Assembly: GCA_050949175.1 (NCBI GenBank)
Contig: JBMNFG010000001.1
Span: 1 to 8,864, forward strand
Length of the DNA: 8,864 nucleotides
Direction: 5' to 3'
Source of the DNA: UBA4971 sp900019985
Lineage (GTDB): Bacteria > Bacillota > SHA-98 > UBA4971
This document shows, piece after piece, positions 4,892-8,864 of this stretch (position 1 is the first letter of the stretch; every line of letters starts with the position of its first letter). Both the position numbers and the translations under genes were made by a program. The notes beneath the pieces are model-generated. The model made no database searches. It was given only the letters and a program-made list of their open reading frames with translations, and had not been told where the DNA came from.

Positions 4892-6445
4892 GGATGGGTA
4901 GCCAGGCAAAAAAGGGAATACTTCTTCGCTTCCCTGCTTCACTCAGGGACTCAGGTGGAAGTCAATAATTACGATATAAACATAAATTACGTGGTTGAGG
5001 AGGGACGATTCCAGGCCACTGCCGTCGTTAGAATCCGTGCACTGGCATCTAATGTGACGAGGCACTGCTTTGTCCTGAATTCCGGCCTTAATGTGGATTC
5101 TATAAGGCTTGGCGAGACCGAACTGCCCTTCCGCGAGCGAGAGTTCACGGATGTGGTGGGTCTCAAAGCTGTTTGGGTGTTTTTCCCTAAGCCTCTTGAT
5201 GAGGATGACGAACTCGAGGTCACTTTTGTCTACTCAGGCCGTCCTGTGGGAAAGACCGGCGTTCAGGTGGATGACGATGGAATGCGCCTCTCGCGAAAAT
5301 CCGCCTGGTATCCTGTGGGAGCAGGATTCAACAGCTTCACTGCACGTGTTACCTGTGTTACATCGCCTGGCTTTGTATCTGTATCGGACGGAGAGTTGAT
5401 CTCGTTCGAAGAAAGCGATGATCGCGTAGTATACGTGTGGGATGTCAAGGAGCCCATTTCAGGGCTGGGCTTTACATCAGGCAAGTTTGAGATGGGGTGT
5501 ACGATACACCGGGGAGTGAAACTCGAACTCTATCTTGGTCAGGCCATCAGACACACGATCGAACCGGGGATCCGCATCTTCTGTGAAGTGCTTGACGCCT
5601 ACATTGATATGCTTGGCGAACCGCCGGTTGAGAGATTTTCATCAGTCCTGAGACGTCAATACTCCAGTGACGAGCAAGAAGTGCGCATGGTTACCGCTTT
5701 GGGCCACGAGATGGCGCATGTATGGTGGGGAAGCCCGATATCTGTCGGATTTGACCATACCTGGTTCCATGAATCGTTAGCTCGGGTCATGGCTTACGAA
5801 ACAGTTGGGCGGGTATTAGGGCGTGATGCCGAATTCCAACTCGTCCGTGAAGAGGTCGACAGATGGGCAGCTGATGCAACGCTGGGACCGGGCGGGGAAG
5901 AAAGCGTCCTCCTATGGGCCAAGAGCCGAGCCCCGTATGCGCCGCGTCCGATATGCATCAGAACTGCTCTTACTCTCCGGTTGCTACGCTATACGCTCGG
6001 AGAAGAAATGTTCTTTAGGATTCTTCGAAAGCACTTGTCTCTCTACCGAGGCAAGCCCTCCGGATTAAGAGATTTCGTCATGATTGCAGAGAGCGAATCC
6101 GAGATGAACGTAGGAAGGTTCATGAGGCAGTGGCTAGGAAACACGGCAAGCTTCGCATATCAGATTGAGTCTGCAGTCTGTTCCAGGCGGTCAGAGGACA
6201 GGTTTGCTACAAGGCTTCATCTGGTTAATACAGGTGATGCACATAGCCCGGTAAATGCTGATGTCCTCTTGGCAGGAGATGACGAAGAAACCTGTGAGCA
6301 GGTAAAGCTCACAGGCAGGAACCAGGTGCTGTATATTGTTACAAACCATCCTGTTAACACGGTCGTGCTGGATCCGGGTGCGTACTTGCCTAACATAAGC
6401 TGGCGTAACTGCCGGATACAGACTGAACGGAAAGGCCGGCGGTGA
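4889..6445 (+). CDS. divergent M1-family zinc metallopeptidase
   Basis: A 518-residue protein with the architecture of M1 (gluzincin) peptidases: an N-terminal beta domain (about 25-190, starting YDININYVVEEGRF), a catalytic domain and a C-terminal segment. The zinc motif HEMAH is at 273-277, with the third ligand Glu295 in WFHESLA; the spacing is HExxH-x17-E, one residue shorter than the usual x18. The helical part TLGEEMFFRILRKHLSLYRG is typical of the family. Two expected features are absent: no GxMEN exopeptidase motif precedes HEMAH (the region reads VERFSSVLRRQYSSDEQEVR), and the usual catalytic Tyr position appears to be Cys356 in ICIRTALTL by alignment by eye. There is no signal peptide or membrane segment, so it is probably cytoplasmic. 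It follows scfB by 44 bases on the same strand and is probably co-transcribed, making it a candidate processing protease for the SCIFF peptide, which is inference only. It converges with the PH-domain gene. Confidence 0.85.
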   Translation: MGWVARQKREYFFASLLHSGTQVEVNNYDININYVVEEGRFQATAVVRIRALASNVTRHCFVLNSGLNVDSIRLGETELPFREREFTDVVGLKAVWVFFPKPLDEDDELEVTFVYSGRPVGKTGVQVDDDGMRLSRKSAWYPVGAGFNSFTARVTCVTSPGFVSVSDGELISFEESDDRVVYVWDVKEPISGLGFTSGKFEMGCTIHRGVKLELYLGQAIRHTIEPGIRIFCEVLDAYIDMLGEPPVERFSSVLRRQYSSDEQEVRMVTALGHEMAHVWWGSPISVGFDHTWFHESLARVMAYETVGRVLGRDAEFQLVREEVDRWAADATLGPGGEESVLLWAKSRAPYAPRPICIRTALTLRLLRYTLGEEMFFRILRKHLSLYRGKPSGLRDFVMIAESESEMNVGRFMRQWLGNTASFAYQIESAVCSRRSEDRFATRLHLVNTGDAHSPVNADVLLAGDDEETCEQVKLTGRNQVLYIVTNHPVNTVVLDPGAYLPNISWRNCRIQTERKGRR

Positions 6446-6468
6446 TGTCTGCGACAAGCTTCAAATAC

Positions 6469-7095
6469 TCAGCCATCCAGCTTTTTGCGGATTTCCCGGA
6501 CTTCGCTAAGCAGGCCATCAAGAAGTTGAACAACTTGCGCCTCATCCGGGCGAACGAGGATCTTATCCCCGGTCGGCGCTCCGTCCCTTTCTCCGATGAT
6601 ATCCCCGAGGCCGTCATCTCTTGCGCGGACTCGTTGCACAAGGCTGAGGACATAATCTCGGATTTCCTCTGCGTTTTCTATGTTTTGAAATGAGAGTTCT
6701 GCTGTCGACTGGCCTGTAGCTGCGGTAAAAATGCGAAGGCTCGCTAAGCCGTATGCGCGCTGCCACGGGCCTTGGTTTACGTCTACCATTTGCACTCTGC
6801 TGATTGGCAAGCGGGAGCGGCGTTTCCAGAACACTCCCCCTTCCGCATAAAGCCACTCATCGTCAATAGCGTAAGTGACGCTGCTATAGTACCTCGGTAC
6901 CCAGATGAGGATCCATATCGCCACAAGAACAGTTGCGACATGCGTCCAGAACATAATGCCTTTAGCCACCGGGTTATCTGTGGTGAGCGCTACCGGAACA
7001 CTCCATGGCAACACTGACACAGCAAGGATCAATAATGACATCGTGTAGAGGAACGTCTTCATTGCAGGATGCGGTCGAAATTCTTTCTTCTGCAT
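6469..7095 (-). CDS. bacterial PH-domain membrane protein, YdbS-like
   Basis: A 208-residue membrane protein. It has two hydrophobic spans (about 12-34 and 47-68), then a bPH_2-type domain at about 70-155 with SSVTYAIDDEWLYAEGGVFW, RLPISRVQMVDVNQGPWQRA and GLASLRIFTA, the typical YdbS wording. A charged helical tail at 184-206 may form a coiled coil. The role of the family is poorly defined; members sit in the membrane with the PH-like domain in the cytoplasm, and often occur as YdbS/YdbT pairs, whereas this one stands alone. I chose ATG at 7095 because AAAGGGG lies eight bases upstream. A GTG at 7122 would add nine residues (MSLQKGVPL) but would put that ribosome site inside the gene. The stop is 23 bases from the M1-like gene's stop, and no clear shared terminator is visible between them. 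Confidence 0.85.
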   Translation of the reverse strand: MQKKEFRPHPAMKTFLYTMSLLILAVSVLPWSVPVALTTDNPVAKGIMFWTHVATVLVAIWILIWVPRYYSSVTYAIDDEWLYAEGGVFWKRRSRLPISRVQMVDVNQGPWQRAYGLASLRIFTAATGQSTAELSFQNIENAEEIRDYVLSLVQRVRARDDGLGDIIGERDGAPTGDKILVRPDEAQVVQLLDGLLSEVREIRKKLDG

Positions 7096-7150
7096 GAGAG
7101 GCACCCCTTTCTGTAAACTCACTAGACTTACTTAATAGTTCCTCATCCAT

Positions 7151-7177
7151 GTTATAACGGCTCCTGAACGATAGCAA
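7151..7177 (-). promoter_or_regulatory. weak promoter candidate for the PH-domain gene
   Basis: On the minus strand TATAAC (7156-7151) is one base from the -10 consensus, with TTGCTA (7177-7172) upstream at a short 15-base spacing. TATAAC lies inside the 8-bp palindrome GTTATAAC. The spacing is poor, so confidence is low. Confidence 0.3.
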
Positions 7178-7202
7178 TAAAAGGTGTGGCAATTCAGAGC
7201 GA

Positions 7203-7231
7203 TTGACTATTGAAAACAGAAGATGTACCAT
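7203..7231 (+). promoter_or_regulatory. promoter candidate for the alpha/beta hydrolase
   Basis: TTGACT (7203-7208) and TACCAT (7226-7231) are separated by 17 bases and match consensus at five and four of six positions. The expected start near 7238 leaves a leader of about 30 bases that includes the AAAGGGG ribosome site at 7254-7260. Confidence 0.45.
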
Positions 7232-7269
7232 TCAAAGTGGATGTTTCTCGATGAAAGGGGACGGTTTAG

Positions 7270-8661
7270 ATGGGAATACGGGCTTCCGGGAAGCCGATTG
7301 TTTTCCTAACTGTTATGCTGGCCGCTGTTTTGTTGATAGGCGCTTATGTAGTCAGCGGACGTATAGAAGCGGAAGACGCCGATATGCATGAAGTAGCCGG
7401 GCACTGGGAAGGCGCCATAAATGTGCTCGGCCAGGAACTCATCATAATGGTGGATTTTACAGTTGAAGGAGATGAGTTGTCTGGAACCATTGACATTCCC
7501 CAGCAAGGAGCGTTCGGAGCGCCTCTTGCAAATATTCAGTACGAGTCTTCGAAGATACATTTTGAGCTGCCTGTGCCTAATGCCAGAGCTGATTTCGACG
7601 GTGTCTTGGAAGGCCATGAGATTTCAGGGAAGTTCTTGCAAAGTGGCATAGAAGGCACTTTCACCCTGACGAGGGAAGTTCGGGACGCGGGCGCGTCAGA
7701 TCCGGCAGAAGGGGCAGGTGGCGAAGAAGAGCCTCTTGAGGTCGGCAGGGTGGAGGAGGTTGTCCTTGAGACTCCCACGGGCAGTATCTACGGAACCCTG
7801 CAGCTGCCGGAGACAGATGCGAAGTGCCCTGTTGTTTTGATACACGCAGGGTCCGGCCCCACCGACCGCGATGGCAACAGCCCTCTTCTTCCCGGAAAGA
7901 ATGATAGCCTGAAGATGATCGCACAAGGCCTTGCTGAAGCGGGCATCGCTTCTCTACGTTTTGACAAGAGGGGTATTGCGAAAAGTGTAGGCGCTGCGGC
8001 AAGCGAGGCTGACCTAAGGCTCGATCATTACATCGAAGATGTAATCGGATGGATTGAGCTTCTTAAAGACGATGGCCGTTTTTCCGCTGTGGTAGTCCTT
8101 GGCCACAGTGAAGGATCTTTGATCTCAATGGCTTCGGTCAATAAGTCCTCAGGGGTATCCGGTGTCATCTCAGTGGCAGGCGCAGGTAAACCAGTGTATG
8201 AAGTGCTGGAAGAGCAGCTTGCGAATCAGCCCAAAGAGATCCGCGATGAAAGCATGGCCATAATGGAAGAGCTGAAGCAGGGGAGGACGGTCGCCAACGT
8301 AAGTCCTGAGCTCATGATGCTGTTTAGGCCAAGCGTCCAACCGTACATGATGTCATGGTTCAAGTATGACCCTAGAGTTGAGATTGCGAATCTTGATGTC
8401 CCTGTATTGATTCTGCAGGGCACAACTGACTTGCAGGTGTCAGTTGAGAATGCCGAGTTGCTGGCTGAGGCAAATCCAGGCGCGAGGCTTAGAATAATCG
8501 CTAACATGAACCATATCTTGAAAGAGGCACCTCTTGATCCCCAGGCAAACGTGGCAACTTACAGCGATCCTGAGCTGCCGCTTGCACCGGGTTTTCTCCA
8601 GGAGATCATAAGTTTCGTGAAGGAGTGTTGTGCGGACGTATGTTCCGTGTGTGGGCTGTAG
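7270..8661 (+). CDS. exported or membrane-anchored alpha/beta hydrolase with N-terminal beta domain
   Basis: A 463-residue serine hydrolase acting outside the cytoplasmic membrane. Residues 1-30 (MGIRASGKPIVFLTVMLAAV, then LLIGAYVVSG) are a signal peptide or signal anchor; there is no lipobox Cys. Residues 41-135 form a beta-rich domain (GHWEGAINVLGQELIIMVDF onward) often seen before such hydrolases, followed by an acidic Gly/Glu linker at about 138-155. The hydrolase domain has an oxyanion-type loop HAGSGPTDRDGNSP, nucleophile elbow GHSEG with Ser280 (278-282), Asp387 in LQGTTDLQV and His415 in NMNHILK, so a full triad. It probably cleaves an ester or thioester; the substrate is unknown. ATG follows AAAGGGG by nine bases. 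The C-terminus ends with a CC-x3-C-x2-C cluster (Cys453, 454, 458, 461), unusual for the family, immediately before a 27-bp repeat array. It is divergent from the PH-domain gene. Confidence 0.9.
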   Translation: MGIRASGKPIVFLTVMLAAVLLIGAYVVSGRIEAEDADMHEVAGHWEGAINVLGQELIIMVDFTVEGDELSGTIDIPQQGAFGAPLANIQYESSKIHFELPVPNARADFDGVLEGHEISGKFLQSGIEGTFTLTREVRDAGASDPAEGAGGEEEPLEVGRVEEVVLETPTGSIYGTLQLPETDAKCPVVLIHAGSGPTDRDGNSPLLPGKNDSLKMIAQGLAEAGIASLRFDKRGIAKSVGAAASEADLRLDHYIEDVIGWIELLKDDGRFSAVVVLGHSEGSLISMASVNKSSGVSGVISVAGAGKPVYEVLEEQLANQPKEIRDESMAIMEELKQGRTVANVSPELMMLFRPSVQPYMMSWFKYDPRVEIANLDVPVLILQGTTDLQVSVENAELLAEANPGARLRIIANMNHILKEAPLDPQANVATYSDPELPLAPGFLQEIISFVKECCADVCSVCGL

Positions 8662-8666
8662 GGCGG

Positions 8667-8828
8667 CTATAGGGCATATACTTGCATGCTCCGTTATAGC
8701 GCATATGCCGGCATGTTGCGTCATAGGGCATATGCCGGCATGTTGCGTTATAGGGTATACTCCGGCGCGCTCCGTTATAGAGCATATACCCGCAGGCTCC
8801 ATTATAAGGCATATACCTGCATACTCCG
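8667..8828 (+). repeat. 27-bp imperfect tandem array, six units, after the hydrolase
   Basis: Six units of exactly 27 bases start at 8667, 8694, 8721, 8748, 8775 and 8802, with core TTATAGGGCATATNCC. Units 2 and 3 carry the perfect palindrome ATGCCGGCAT. The array begins six bases after the hydrolase stop, and the coding end GGGCTGTAGGGC resembles the unit start CCGTTATAGGGC, so the array may derive from the gene's 3' end. Because 27 is a multiple of three, long spurious ORFs with nine-residue repeats appear on the minus strand. The remaining 8829-8864 holds nothing recognisable apart from a short AAGAG-G-CTCTT dyad. Confidence 0.88.
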
Positions 8829-8864
8829 CTGCAAGACTCTGCGGATTAGAAGAGGCTCTTAAAC

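Noticed and set aside
7096..7122. GTG start giving a longer PH-domain protein
   Set aside because: The strong AAAGGGG site lies within this extension at the right distance for the ATG at 7095, and the extra residues do not look like family sequence.
8440..8812. Minus-strand ORFs encoding nine-residue Cys/Tyr-rich repeats
   Set aside because: They exist because a 27-bp array is a multiple of three and stays open. They overlap the hydrolase or its trailing array, lack clear ribosome sites, and similar repeats appear in more than one frame.

Overview
The window looks like chromosomal DNA of a Gram-positive, Clostridia-type Firmicute of moderate GC content. The case rests on a six-cysteine SCIFF ranthipeptide precursor beside its radical SAM maturase (a pair characteristic of Clostridia), a short YtrA-type GntR regulator fused operonically to a YtrB-like ABC transporter, and Shine-Dalgarno sites of the AAGGAG/AAAGGGG type. 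I cannot name the species.

Layout. (1) 1-2288, plus strand: a tight operon of GntR regulator (150-545), ABC ATPase (532-1581) and ABC-2 permease (1578-2288), with genes overlapping by 14 and 4 bases. It is preceded by two decayed 70-bp copies of the regulator's own 5' end. (2) 2289-3081: about 790 bases with no convincing gene, filled by three imperfect tandem arrays of 23, 22 and 24 bp, two dyads, an extended -10 promoter, a terminator-like hairpin and a good promoter for the next gene. (3) 3082-6445, plus strand: scfA (54 aa, six-cysteine core), scfB (radical SAM/SPASM maturase, 529 aa) and a divergent M1-type zinc peptidase (518 aa), probably one transcript. (4) 6469-7095, minus strand: a two-TM bacterial PH-domain protein, convergent with the peptidase. 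(5) 7270-8661, plus strand: a membrane-anchored or secreted alpha/beta hydrolase with an N-terminal beta domain, followed to the window end by a 27-bp tandem array.

How the parts work together. GntR, ATPase and permease form a self-regulated exporter-type module. ScfB should install a Cys-to-Thr thioether in ScfA, and the adjacent M1-like protein is a candidate, unproven, for processing the product. The PH and hydrolase genes are probably envelope functions unrelated to the peptide.

The most unusual feature is the number of short, degenerate tandem arrays of unrelated sequence (periods 70, 33, 27, 24, 23 and 22 bp) in under 9 kb. Several begin inside or at the edge of a coding region: the 5' end of the regulator, the 3' ends of the permease and hydrolase, and the leader-binding region of the maturase. 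This suggests local expansion of gene-edge DNA as a habit of this genome.
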